A DNA stretch of 8,753 bases from Euzebyaceae bacterium (GTDB lineage Bacteria; Actinomycetota; Nitriliruptoria; Euzebyales; Egibacteraceae), in assembly GCA_013696915.1 (NCBI GenBank), contig JACCXR010000035.1, positions 1 to 8,753 on the forward strand. The letters are read 5' to 3'. The first letter of the stretch is position 1. Each line of letters starts with the position of its first letter. Under the pieces are notes generated by a model that worked only from the letters and a program-made list of their open reading frames with translations, ran no database searches and was not told where the DNA came from. The translations under genes were made by a program, and so were the position numbers. Below, piece after piece: positions 1 through 7,033 of the stretch.

Positions 1-330
1 CAGCACGAGCAGGGCGGCGGCGGACGCGGGCAGGCCGGCGTCCTTCAGCCGCTTCGTCGGGGGGGCGAGGACGGCCGCGGGGAACAGCGCCAGGACGAGC
101 GGGACGATCACGACGGACAGTCGGCCGAGCACGATGGCCCCGAGGTACAGCAACAGGGCCACGCCGATCACCGCCCACGCGTAGGTCCCGATCCGGAACA
201 CGGGGTGGCCGGTCAGTGGACCGCGGGGGCGGATCAGGCCCCGGGGCTCCGGTGGCTCGGGCCGCGCCGGGGAGCGATCGTCGACCTCGCCGGCCGTCTC
301 GGCGATGCGGCCCGGTGCTGCCTCTTTCAC
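1..330 (-). CDS. AI-2E family transporter, 5' part (cut by window edge)
   Basis: The first 110 codons of a membrane protein that continues past the left edge. A charged, proline-rich cytoplasmic leader of about 45 residues is followed by two hydrophobic segments, including VVIVPLVLALFPAAVL, and the start of a third. This region aligns without gaps to the complete AI-2E protein encoded at 424-1605 (VVVVPLILALFPAAVL there), with about half the residues identical by eye over 67 positions, so the two are paralogues. The family (PerM/AI-2E, TC 2.A.86) holds polytopic inner-membrane proteins. A few are reported as autoinducer-2 exporters or sodium/proton antiporters, but most have no known substrate. 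The GTG start is chosen because GGGAG lies 6 bases upstream and no ATG is available in frame nearby. It is the last visible gene of a possible minus-strand operon, 93 bases after its paralogue. Family is well supported; substrate is unknown. Confidence 0.85.
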   Translation of the reverse strand, partial: MKEAAPGRIAETAGEVDDRSPARPEPPEPRGLIRPRGPLTGHPVFRIGTYAWAVIGVALLLYLGAIVLGRLSVVIVPLVLALFPAAVLAPPTKRLKDAGLPASAAALLVL

Positions 331-336
331 TGATGA

Positions 337-341
337 CTCCC
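337..341 (-). promoter_or_regulatory. Ribosome binding site deciding a GTG start
   Basis: On the minus strand GGGAG is followed by 6 bases and then GTG (328-330). This supports the GTG as start of the partial AI-2E gene. Confidence 0.6.
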
Positions 342-423
342 GCGCTCGAGCAAGAGTGGTGAACGGCCTGGCCGGATCGAGCGTACGTCGTCTCCACCCC
401 ACCCGCGCAGCAGTCTCGCCGAG

Positions 424-1605
424 CTAGCCGGCCCCCCGCTGCTCTCGGATGTAGCCGACCGACCGCGCCACGCTCGCGGCGACCGGCACTGCCAGGAATG
501 CCCCGAGGATCCCCAGGGTGAGGCCGCCGGCGGTCAGGGACCCGATCACTGCGAGCGGGTGCAGCGCCGTGGCCTTGCCGAGGACGATCGGCTGCAGCAG
601 GTTGCCTTCGATCTGCTGGACCAGGAGCACGAGCGCGAGCACGATCAGCGCTTTGGTCACCCCCTGGGTCGCCAGTGCCACGAGCACCGCCAGGGTCCCG
701 CTCGCGAAGGCGCCCACGATGGGGAACAGCCCACCGAAGAACACGAGCACCGCCAGCGGGAACGCGAGCGGCACCCTGAGGGCGAACAGCCCGATGCCGA
801 TGAACATGGCATCGATGAACGCCACGAACAGCTGGCCGCGGATGTACCCGCCGACGGTGTCCCACGACCGCGAGCTCATGGCCGCGACGTCTCCGCGCAC
901 CCTTCGGGGGAACAGGTCGCGCAACCAACCGGCGATCCGTTCGCCGTCCTTCAGGTAGAAGAACAGCGCGAAGAGTCCGAACACCAGGCCCGTCAGGCCC
1001 TCGGCCACGGCCCCCGCCACCCCGAAGACCCGTTGACCGATGTTCGTGTCGCCCTGACCGAGCCCGGCGCGTGCCCGCTCGATGAGGTCCTCGACGAGGA
1101 TCGGCTCCAAGCCGAAGGGTCCCTCGGCGAGAAAGGCCGCGACCTGCTCGTAGCCCTCCTGCGCCGAGGTTGCGAGGCCGTCGAGCTCCGCAGCGACGGT
1201 CGGGGCGAGCAGGCTGATGAGACCCGAGACCATTGCGAACGTGCCGATCAGCAGGATCGCGGCCGCGGCGGCCGGGGGGAGCCGGTGTCGTTGGAGCCAG
1301 TGGTTGAGCGGCATGAGGACCGCGGCCGGGAACAGGGCGAGGATCAGCGGGACGACGACGACGCGGAGCTGGCCCATGACGAAGAACGCGGCGACGGCCA
1401 GCAGGAGCACCCCGACCAGCGCCCACGAACGGATACCGAACCGGACGAGGGTCTCCTGGGCGACGGACCGCGGCTGCGGGGCCGTGATGTCCGCGGCCGG
1501 CCCGGAAGTGGGCCGCTGGGAGGCGTCGCTGTGGGACCGCGCCACGGCGGCGGGAGGCTCGGGAGCGTCGGGGGCTGGTTCTCGGCGGGGAAGGAATCGT
1601 GACAT
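424..1605 (-). CDS. AI-2E family transporter (complete)
   Basis: A 393-residue polytopic membrane protein, a little longer than most family members because of a disordered Pro/Ala-rich N-terminus (residues 1-50). Membrane segments are visible at about 61-78, 80-100, 112-134 and 198-217, with a block of several from 258 to 382. The stretch between about 135 and 195 is the more polar domain typical of this family. Family signatures are YIRGQL (254-259), GGLFPIVGAF (291-300), and EGNLLQPIVLGK (333-344) followed by LHPLAVI. The ATG start has AGGG 8 bases upstream. It begins 30 bases after the stop of the M18 aminopeptidase gene, and its paralogue follows 93 bases downstream, suggesting co-transcription and an old tandem duplication. 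Family membership is clear. AI-2 export is known for only a few members and should not be assumed, since no lux gene is visible here. Confidence 0.93.
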   Translation of the reverse strand: MSRFLPRREPAPDAPEPPAAVARSHSDASQRPTSGPAADITAPQPRSVAQETLVRFGIRSWALVGVLLLAVAAFFVMGQLRVVVVPLILALFPAAVLMPLNHWLQRHRLPPAAAAAILLIGTFAMVSGLISLLAPTVAAELDGLATSAQEGYEQVAAFLAEGPFGLEPILVEDLIERARAGLGQGDTNIGQRVFGVAGAVAEGLTGLVFGLFALFFYLKDGERIAGWLRDLFPRRVRGDVAAMSSRSWDTVGGYIRGQLFVAFIDAMFIGIGLFALRVPLAFPLAVLVFFGGLFPIVGAFASGTLAVLVALATQGVTKALIVLALVLLVQQIEGNLLQPIVLGKATALHPLAVIGSLTAGGLTLGILGAFLAVPVAASVARSVGYIREQRGAG

Positions 1606-1635
1606 GGCGCCGACCCTGCCCAGGGTTCGTGCCTG

Positions 1636-2934
1636 CTACGCCCGGTCGAGGTGCGCCGACAGCGCCGCGATCATCGGTGCGACGTCGGCGACGTCGGTCT
1701 GCTCGCGGCACGAGTGCATCGACAGCAGCGGATTCCCCACGTCGACCGTCGGGATCCCGACGCGCGTCGCCGTCAGCGGGCCGATCGTCGAGCCGCAGGG
1801 AAGGTCCGCGCGCGTCACGAAGTGCTGGAGAGCGACTCCGGCCTCGGCGCACCGCGCGGAGAACCATCCTCCCGTCGCGGCGTCGGTGGCGTACGACAGG
1901 TTCGCGTTGAGCTTGAGGACCGGCCCGCCCCCGAGTCGCGGTCGGTGCTCGGGCTCGTGGCGCTCGGCGTAGTTCGGGTGCACCGCGTGCGCCATGTCGG
2001 CGGACACCATCCAGGAGCGGGCGGCGGCCATCGCGTGGGACTGCGCGTCCGCCGGCGGGTCCGCCTCGGTCGCCGCGACGATGCGCCGCAGCACGTCGGC
2101 GAGGAACGGCCCGCGCGCGCCCTCGGCGCTGCCGCTGCCGACCTCCTCGTGGTCGTTGAGCACGATCACCTGCGTCGGGGCGGCCGGCGGCGAACGGAGC
2201 AGCGCGTGGACCGCCGCGTGGCACGAGCCGAGGTTGTCCAGGCGCGGGGCGAACACGTAGCCGTTGTCGGCCCCGCCGCGGGCCGCCGGCTGGGTGTCGG
2301 CGACGACCAGGTCGTGACCGATGATCTCGCCGGCGCCGGCGCCGACGTGGTCGGCGAGCACGTCGAGCAGCCCGGGTTCCGCGCCGTCGCCGGGTCCCCA
2401 CAGCGGGACCAGGTGGCGCTGCGGGTCGGGTTTCAGGCCGTCCTCGCGGACGCCGCGGTCGAGGTGGATCGCGAGCGACGGGATGCGCAGCGGCGCTCCC
2501 GGGAGATGGACGAGCCGGTGCTCGGGCTCGCCGCCGTCGCCGCGCAGCGCGACGCGGCCGGCGAGCGTGAGGTCGCGGTCGAACCAGGTGTGGTACAGCG
2601 CCCCGCCGTACGGCTCGACGCCGACCAGCCGGTAGCCGGCGCGGGCGACCCCCGGCCGCGGGCGCACCTTGAACGTCGGCGAGTCGGTGTGCCCCCCGAC
2701 GATCCGGAACCCCGCCGCGCTGGGCTCCGCCGTCCCGATCCGGAACGCCGCCACCGTCCCGGCGTCACGCACCACGTACCGCCGGTCCCCCGGAGCCAGC
2801 GCCCACCGCTCGCGCTCGTCCAGTCCCGAGTAGCCCGCCCCCTCCAGCCGCCGCACGACCTCCGCCACCACATGAAACGGGCTCGGACCCGCATCCACGA
2901 AAGAACAGAGATCCTCCCCAAGCTCCTCAGCCAC
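1636..2934 (-). CDS. apeB: M18 family zinc aminopeptidase
   Basis: A 432-residue cytoplasmic metallo-aminopeptidase of family M18 (aspartyl aminopeptidase DNPEP / yeast Ape1 / bacterial ApeB), about the usual length. It removes N-terminal residues, often acidic ones in this family, from short peptides. All expected di-zinc site residues can be seen: His82 in GGHTDSP, Asp233 in PRLDNLGS, catalytic Glu263 and ligand Glu264 in DHEEVGSGS, Asp313 in SADMAHAVHPNY, and His407 in NPLLSMHSCREQ. The N-terminus FVDAGPSPFHVV is the conserved family opening, so little or nothing is missing. The start is GTG at 2932-2934, with GGGGAG 10 bases upstream. The stop lies 30 bases before the downstream AI-2E gene. 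The long gap on its other side suggests its own promoter, though I could not identify a convincing one. Substrate preference is inferred from family only. Confidence 0.95.
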   Translation of the reverse strand: MAEELGEDLCSFVDAGPSPFHVVAEVVRRLEGAGYSGLDERERWALAPGDRRYVVRDAGTVAAFRIGTAEPSAAGFRIVGGHTDSPTFKVRPRPGVARAGYRLVGVEPYGGALYHTWFDRDLTLAGRVALRGDGGEPEHRLVHLPGAPLRIPSLAIHLDRGVREDGLKPDPQRHLVPLWGPGDGAEPGLLDVLADHVGAGAGEIIGHDLVVADTQPAARGGADNGYVFAPRLDNLGSCHAAVHALLRSPPAAPTQVIVLNDHEEVGSGSAEGARGPFLADVLRRIVAATEADPPADAQSHAMAAARSWMVSADMAHAVHPNYAERHEPEHRPRLGGGPVLKLNANLSYATDAATGGWFSARCAEAGVALQHFVTRADLPCGSTIGPLTATRVGIPTVDVGNPLLSMHSCREQTDVADVAPMIAALSAHLDRA

Positions 2935-2944
2935 CAGGAGTCAG

Positions 2945-2950
2945 CTCCCC
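2945..2950 (-). promoter_or_regulatory. Ribosome binding site for the M18 aminopeptidase
   Basis: GGGGAG on the minus strand lies 10 bases before the GTG codon at 2932-2934. The spacing is slightly long, but no better start sits nearby and the protein's conserved N-terminus begins just after this codon. Confidence 0.45.
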
Positions 2951-3042
2951 GACGGGGCCACGGCGGCACGGACCACGGGAAGGGCGGGACAGGGAGCAGG
3001 GACCGGCGAGAGGGCGGCCGAGGCAAGGTGGAGGGTCGAGGA

Positions 3043-3104
3043 GGGTGGCCCGCCTCAGGCGCAGCATAAGAGGCCGTTCCTGTGGAGCCTGAGGCGGGCC
3101 ACCC
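3043..3104. repeat. Perfect 18-bp inverted repeat between kgd and the aminopeptidase gene
   Basis: The arm gggtggcccgcctcaggc (3043-3060) is the exact reverse complement of gcctgaggcgggccaccc (3087-3104), with a 26-base loop at 3061-3086. As RNA from kgd it would form a very stable GC hairpin about 80-140 bases after the kgd stop. No U-run follows on either strand, so it is not a standard intrinsic terminator. It could still stop transcription, protect the kgd message 3' end, or be a mobile palindromic repeat. The right arm is also part of the direct repeat array at 3078-3165. Confidence 0.85.
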
Positions 3105-3165
3105 GCTCTCCTGTGGAGCCTGAGGCGGGCCACCCGTCCTTGCGGAGCCCGGGACGAGCCACCCG
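3078..3165. repeat. Short direct repeats, two exact and one degenerate copy
   Basis: Two identical 28-base units lie at 3078-3105 and 3109-3136, separated by 3 bases. Each contains ggagcctgaggcgggccac. A third, degenerate copy at 3141-3165 matches the last 25 bases with 5 differences. The array lies just downstream of the kgd stop, and the reverse complement of its core recurs once at 3043-3060. No spacer pattern resembling CRISPR is present: spacing is only 3-4 bases. Confidence 0.8.
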
Positions 3166-3182
3166 ACCGGGACAAGAAGGGC

Positions 3183-6100
3183 TCACAGCGAAGCAAAGGC
3201 CTCGTCGAGGAGCTGGTCGAGCTCTTGGGCGTGCACCGCCGCACTGCCGACGGCCGGGCTCGCGCTCTCGACGCGGGCGACGTGGCGCAGCGCCACCTTG
3301 GTGTCGCGCAGCAGCCGGTAGAGGCGCTGGTGCGAGAACGGCCACCCGCCCATGTTCTCGGGCTCGTCCTGGACCCACACGAGCTCCGCGGCGTTCGGGA
3401 ACCCCTCGAGCGCGTCGACGATCTGCGCCTCGGGCCAGGGGTAGAGCTGCTCGGCCCGCAGGACCGCCGCGGGCGCGGAGGTCTGGTCCCGGCGCGGGAT
3501 CAGGTCGTAGGCGATCTTGCCGCTGCACAGGAAGACGCGCCGCACCTCCTCGGCGACCGGGCCCTTGTCCTCGGGCAGGATCTCCTGGAAGGCACCGGAC
3601 GTGAACGCTGCCGCCGGCGAGGACGCGGCTTTCGCCCGCAGCAGCGCCTTGGGGGTCAGGACCACGAGCGGCTTGCGGACGTCGCGGCGCATCTGGCGGC
3701 GGAGCAGGTGGAAGTACTGGGCGGCGTTCGTGGGCTGCGCGACCTGGATGTTGTCCTCCGCGCAGAGCGTCAGGAAGCGCTCGAGGCGGGCGGAGGAGTG
3801 CTCCGGGCCCTGGCCCTCGTAGCCGTGGGGGAGCAGGAGCACGAGCCCCGAGGTCTGGCCCCACTTGTCCTCGGCGGCGACGAGGAACTGGTCGATGACG
3901 ATCTGGGCGCCGTTCATGAAGTCGCCGAACTGCCCCTCCCACGCGACCAGCGCGTCCTTGCGGGCGACGGAGTAGCCGTAGTCGAAGCCCATCGCTGCGT
4001 ACTCCGACAGCGGCGAGTCGTAGACCATGAAGCGCGCCTGCTCGTCGTCGAGGCTCGCCAGCGGGCAGTGCTCGGTCCCGTCGTCGTGGTTCACCAGCAC
4101 GCTGTGCCGCTGGCTGAAGGTCCCCCGGCGGGAGTCCTGGCCGGCCAGGCGCACCGGCGTCCCCTCGAGCACGAGGGACCCGAAGGCGAACGCCTCGCCC
4201 ATGGCCCAGTCGACGGCGTCCTGGGCGAGCTGCTCGCGCCGCTTCTCGAGCTGCCGCGCCAGCTTGGGGTGGATCGCGAAGCCGGCGGGGGCGGAGGTGG
4301 CGGCGAGCGCGATCCGCTCCAGGACGGCGCGGTCCACCCCGGTCTCCACGCGCCGCAGGACGCCCTTGGGCTCCGGCGGGCGCGGGGCGACGGGCTGGGT
4401 CTTCGGCGCGGAGGCGCGGGTCTCCTTCAGCGAGTTCTCCAGCCGGGCGCGGAAGTCGTCCAGTGCCTGCTCGGCCTCGTCGAGCGTCAGGTCGCCGCGG
4501 TTGACGAGCTCCTCGGTGTAGAGCTTGCGGACGCTGCGGCGCTGCTCGATCGCCGAGTACATCAGCGGCTGCGTGTAGCTCGGGTCGTCGCCCTCGTTGT
4601 GCCCCCAGCGCCGGTAGCACAGCATGTCGACGACGACGTCCTTCGCGAAGGCCTGCCGGAACTCGAGCGCGAGGCGCATGACGCGGACGCAGGCCTCGGG
4701 GTCGTCGCCGTTCACGTGGAAGATCGGCGCCTGCACGGTCTTCGCGACGTCGGTGGCGTACGTGCTCGACCGGGCCTGCTTCGGGCCGGTCGTGAAGCCC
4801 ACCTGGTTGTTGATGACGAGATGGACGGTGCCGCCGGTGTGGTAGCCGCGCAGCTGGCTGAGGGAGAGCGTCTCCGCGACGACCCCCTGGCCGGCGAATG
4901 CGGCGTCGCCGTGCAGCAGCAGCGGCAGGACGGTCTTGCGCTCCTCGTCGCCGAGCTCGTCGAGCCGGGCGCGCACCATGCCCTCGACGACCGGGTTCAC
5001 CGCCTCCAGGTGGCTCGGGTTCGACGACAGCGTCAGGGCGACCTCCTTGCCGTCCGGGGTCCGGTGCACGCCGGTCGCGCCGAGGTGGTACTTCACGTCG
5101 CCGGAGCCCTGCACCGAGTCGGGGTCGATGTCGCCCTCGAACTCGCGGAAGATCTTGTCGTAGCTCTTCTGAAGGACGTTCGACAGGACGTTGAGCCGGC
5201 CGCGGTGGGACATGCCGATCACAGCCTCGGTGATGCCGTGGTCGGACGCGCTGTTCAGGACGGCGTCGAGCATCGGGATGGTCGACTCGGCGCCTTCGAG
5301 GCTGAAGCGTTTGTGGCCGATGTACTTGGTGTGGAGGAACTTCTCGAAGGCCTCGGCGGCGTTCAGCTCGGAGAGGATGTGGCGCTGGTCGGCCACGTCG
5401 AGGGTCGTCTTCACGCCTTCGACGCGGTCCTGGATCCATCTCTTCTGGTCGCGCTCCTGGATGTGCATGTACTCGACGCCGACGGTGCGGCAGTACGCGT
5501 CCCTCAGCACGCCGAGGATGTCGCCGAGCGTCATCCAGTCCTTCCCGGCGAGGCCACCCGTCGCGAAGGTGCGGTCGAGGTCCCAGATCGACAGGCCGTA
5601 GGTGGCCGGGTCGAGCTCGGCGTGGACGCGCTGGAACGTGTGCGCGAGCGGGTTGAGGTTGGCGATCAGGTGTCCGCGCACCCGGTAGGCGTTGACGATC
5701 TTCCCGACCGCGACCTGCTTGTCGGCGTGGGCGGCGCTGCCCGTCGGAGCACTCGCGATGTGCTCGTCGCGCCGCCAGCGGACGGGTTCGTAGGGGATGT
5801 GCAGGCTGTCGAAGACCTCGTCGTAGAAGGCGTGGTCGCCGAGCAGGAGCTCCTCGATGACGCGGAGGAACAGGCCGGACTCGGCGCCCTGGATCACCCG
5901 GTGGTCGTAGGTGGACGTGATCGTGATGACCTTGCCGACGCCCAGCTGCGCCAGCGTGCGGGGGTCGGCCGCCTTGTACTCGGCGGGGTGGTCGATGGCG
6001 CCGACCCCGACGATGACCGACTGGCCCGGCATGAGGCGCGGCACGCTGCCCACCGTGCCGACCGTGCCCGGGTTCGTGAGCGTGGCGGTGGTGTCGGCGA

Positions 6101-6935
6101 AGAGCTCCGGCGCGAGGTCGTTCGCGCGGATGCGGCGGATGACGTCCTCGTAGGCGCGGAAGAAGCCGGCGAAGTCGACGGTGTCGGCGGCCTTGATGTT
6201 CGGCACGAGCAGGATGCGGGACCCGTCCTTGCGCTCGACGTCCACAGCGAGCCCGAGGTTCAGATGCTCGGGCCGGTGCACGTAGCGCTTGCCGCCGGCC
6301 TCGTGGTACGACGACGTCATCTGGGGCATGTGGCCCATGGCCCGCACGATGGCCCAGCCGATGAGGTGGGTGAAGGACAGCTTGCCGCCCCGCGTGCGGC
6401 CGAGCTGGTTGTTCGCGATCTTGCGGTTGACCTCGAGCAGCTTGGCGGGCACGACCCGGATCGACGTGGCCGTGGGCACCCCCAGCGACTCCACCATGTT
6501 CTCGGCGATGACGCTCGCCACCCCCCGCAGCGGCGTCGCCCCCTCCGGCACGCTCTCGCCCTCAGCCCCCTCACCAGCCTGACTGGCGGACCCGTCCCCC
6601 GCCGGTGAGCTGGACGCGCGAGCGGAGCGCCCCCCTCCGTCGGGCGTAGGCTGCCTGCCCGCGGCCCCGGAACCGGAGCCGGCCCCCCCGTCAGGCGCAG
6701 GCTGCCTGTCTGCCGTGCCGGAGCCTGACGGGGGGGCCGGCGTAGACGAAGAGGGGGCCGGCGAAGACGACTGGGCCGGCACCACAGCGGCGGACGACCA
6801 GGCAGGCTGGTAGTCCGAGAAGAACTCCTTCCACGACTCCCCGACCGAATCCGGGTCCGCCAGGTAGTCCCGGTACATCTCTTCGACCATCCAGCTGTTC
6901 GCGCCGAACTGCCTGGTCTCCTGCTGCTCCACCAT
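3183..6935 (-). CDS. kgd: Multifunctional 2-oxoglutarate dehydrogenase E1 / decarboxylase with fused E2-type domain
   Basis: A 1250-residue TCA-cycle enzyme, close to mycobacterial Kgd in length. It decarboxylates 2-oxoglutarate with thiamine diphosphate. In relatives it passes the succinyl group through lipoyl-bearing E2 and lipoamide dehydrogenase in a mixed complex. Domains in order: an N-terminal OGDH segment (FGANSWMVEEMY, 10-21); a Pro/Ser/Gly linker (about 46-132) full of repeats; an E2 acyltransferase domain (about 133-365) with TLTNPGTVGTVGSVPR and catalytic His345 in YDHRV; then E1 with SHRGRL (His577), the ThDP motif GDAAFAGQG (676-684) ending at NN 709-710, RRWGHNEGDDP (His779), and the C-terminal transketolase-like region (LLPHGYEGQGPEHSSAR). 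No lipoyl domain is present, as expected for this fusion. The ATG at 6933-6935 is chosen for its GGAG 7 bases upstream and the conserved N-terminus just after it, although the frame stays open to 7475. Control by a GarA/OdhI-type FHA protein is known in relatives but not visible here. Confidence 0.97.
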   Translation of the reverse strand: MVEQQETRQFGANSWMVEEMYRDYLADPDSVGESWKEFFSDYQPAWSSAAVVPAQSSSPAPSSSTPAPPSGSGTADRQPAPDGGAGSGSGAAGRQPTPDGGGRSARASSSPAGDGSASQAGEGAEGESVPEGATPLRGVASVIAENMVESLGVPTATSIRVVPAKLLEVNRKIANNQLGRTRGGKLSFTHLIGWAIVRAMGHMPQMTSSYHEAGGKRYVHRPEHLNLGLAVDVERKDGSRILLVPNIKAADTVDFAGFFRAYEDVIRRIRANDLAPELFADTTATLTNPGTVGTVGSVPRLMPGQSVIVGVGAIDHPAEYKAADPRTLAQLGVGKVITITSTYDHRVIQGAESGLFLRVIEELLLGDHAFYDEVFDSLHIPYEPVRWRRDEHIASAPTGSAAHADKQVAVGKIVNAYRVRGHLIANLNPLAHTFQRVHAELDPATYGLSIWDLDRTFATGGLAGKDWMTLGDILGVLRDAYCRTVGVEYMHIQERDQKRWIQDRVEGVKTTLDVADQRHILSELNAAEAFEKFLHTKYIGHKRFSLEGAESTIPMLDAVLNSASDHGITEAVIGMSHRGRLNVLSNVLQKSYDKIFREFEGDIDPDSVQGSGDVKYHLGATGVHRTPDGKEVALTLSSNPSHLEAVNPVVEGMVRARLDELGDEERKTVLPLLLHGDAAFAGQGVVAETLSLSQLRGYHTGGTVHLVINNQVGFTTGPKQARSSTYATDVAKTVQAPIFHVNGDDPEACVRVMRLALEFRQAFAKDVVVDMLCYRRWGHNEGDDPSYTQPLMYSAIEQRRSVRKLYTEELVNRGDLTLDEAEQALDDFRARLENSLKETRASAPKTQPVAPRPPEPKGVLRRVETGVDRAVLERIALAATSAPAGFAIHPKLARQLEKRREQLAQDAVDWAMGEAFAFGSLVLEGTPVRLAGQDSRRGTFSQRHSVLVNHDDGTEHCPLASLDDEQARFMVYDSPLSEYAAMGFDYGYSVARKDALVAWEGQFGDFMNGAQIVIDQFLVAAEDKWGQTSGLVLLLPHGYEGQGPEHSSARLERFLTLCAEDNIQVAQPTNAAQYFHLLRRQMRRDVRKPLVVLTPKALLRAKAASSPAAAFTSGAFQEILPEDKGPVAEEVRRVFLCSGKIAYDLIPRRDQTSAPAAVLRAEQLYPWPEAQIVDALEGFPNAAELVWVQDEPENMGGWPFSHQRLYRLLRDTKVALRHVARVESASPAVGSAAVHAQELDQLLDEAFASL
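6632..6711 (-). repeat. 17-codon tandem repeat in the kgd linker
   Basis: Two similar blocks lie at 6632-6660 and 6683-6711, offset by exactly 51 bases, and keep the reading frame. They encode RQPAPDGG (residues 77-84) and RQPTPDGG (94-101). The shared DNA core is ggctgcctg, and similarity runs past it for about 26 bases with roughly 6 differences. This is a low-complexity flexible linker between the N-terminal segment and the E2-type domain. Confidence 0.7.
6678..6741. repeat. kgd: Perfect 19-bp inverted repeat inside the kgd coding sequence
   Basis: The arm at 6678-6696 (gccggcccccccgtcaggc) is the exact reverse complement of 6723-6741, with a 26-base loop at 6697-6722. It encodes about residues 65-86 of the linker in frame. 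Loop length, inner arm ends (tcaggc / gcctga) and loop edges (gcag ... gga) match the palindrome at 3043-3104 downstream of the gene. Confidence 0.85.
6733..6770 (-). repeat. 7-codon tandem repeat in the kgd linker
   Basis: The stretch ggggccggcgtagacga (6733-6749) recurs with one change at 6754-6770, 21 bases apart. On the minus strand it encodes SSSPAP then SSSTPAP (about residues 56-68). It overlaps the right arm of the linker palindrome. Confidence 0.65.
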
Positions 6936-6942
6936 GGGAACG

Positions 6943-6949
6943 CTCCACC
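6943..6949 (-). promoter_or_regulatory. Ribosome binding site deciding the kgd start
   Basis: GGTGGAG on the minus strand, with GGAG ending 7 bases before the ATG at 6933-6935. It fixes the start at MVEQQETRQF rather than at codons further upstream in the same open frame. Confidence 0.65.
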
Positions 6950-6982
6950 GCGTCGCTCGTGCCGGCTTGGGCGTGCCTGCCG

Positions 6983-6988
6983 ATGCTA
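6983..6988 (-). promoter_or_regulatory. Candidate -10 element of the kgd promoter
   Basis: TAGCAT on the minus strand fits the actinobacterial TANNNT -10 consensus. Transcription would begin near 6976 and give a leader of about 40 bases that contains the ribosome binding site. No clear -35 hexamer is visible at 16-18 bases upstream, so this is tentative. Confidence 0.35.
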
Positions 6989-6997
6989 CCGCGGTCG

Positions 6998-7027
6998 TTG
7001 GGCCGGGTGACCTCCGCGGGCTAGTGT
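6998..7027 (+). promoter_or_regulatory. Candidate promoter of the RNA methyltransferase gene, probably leaderless
   Basis: TTGGGC (6998-7003), an 18-base spacer, then TAGTGT (7022-7027, fits TANNNT). The start codon ATG at 7034 follows after 6 bases, where the transcription start would be expected, and no Shine-Dalgarno sequence precedes it. Together these suggest the mRNA begins at the A of the ATG. It interleaves with the opposing kgd promoter region. Confidence 0.5.
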
Positions 7028-7033
7028 CGCCCC

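Noticed and set aside
1651..3069. A 472-codon plus-strand open frame opposite the aminopeptidase
   Set aside because: Biased Arg/Val/Gly composition with no domain; the opposite strand has a complete M18 enzyme with all its metal ligands.
3066..3071. TATGCT-like -10 element (minus strand) for the aminopeptidase gene
   Set aside because: It lies in the loop of the inverted repeat, has no matching -35 element, and would give a leader of over 120 bases. Too weak to list.
3078..3165. Direct repeats as a CRISPR array
   Set aside because: Spacers are only 3-4 bases, the third copy is degenerate, and no cas gene is present.
3055..5439. A 794-codon minus-strand frame overlapping the kgd 3' half
   Set aside because: It is the other minus-strand reading frame of kgd, almost wholly Arg/Pro/Gly/Ala, with no recognisable domain. 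It does run through the direct repeats, which explains its repeated C-terminal sequence.
3225..6608. A 1127-codon open frame on the plus strand opposite kgd
   Set aside because: Its translation is Arg/Val/Glu/Asp-rich with no recognisable domain, and it is a codon-by-codon shadow of kgd in very GC-rich DNA, where antisense stops are rare.
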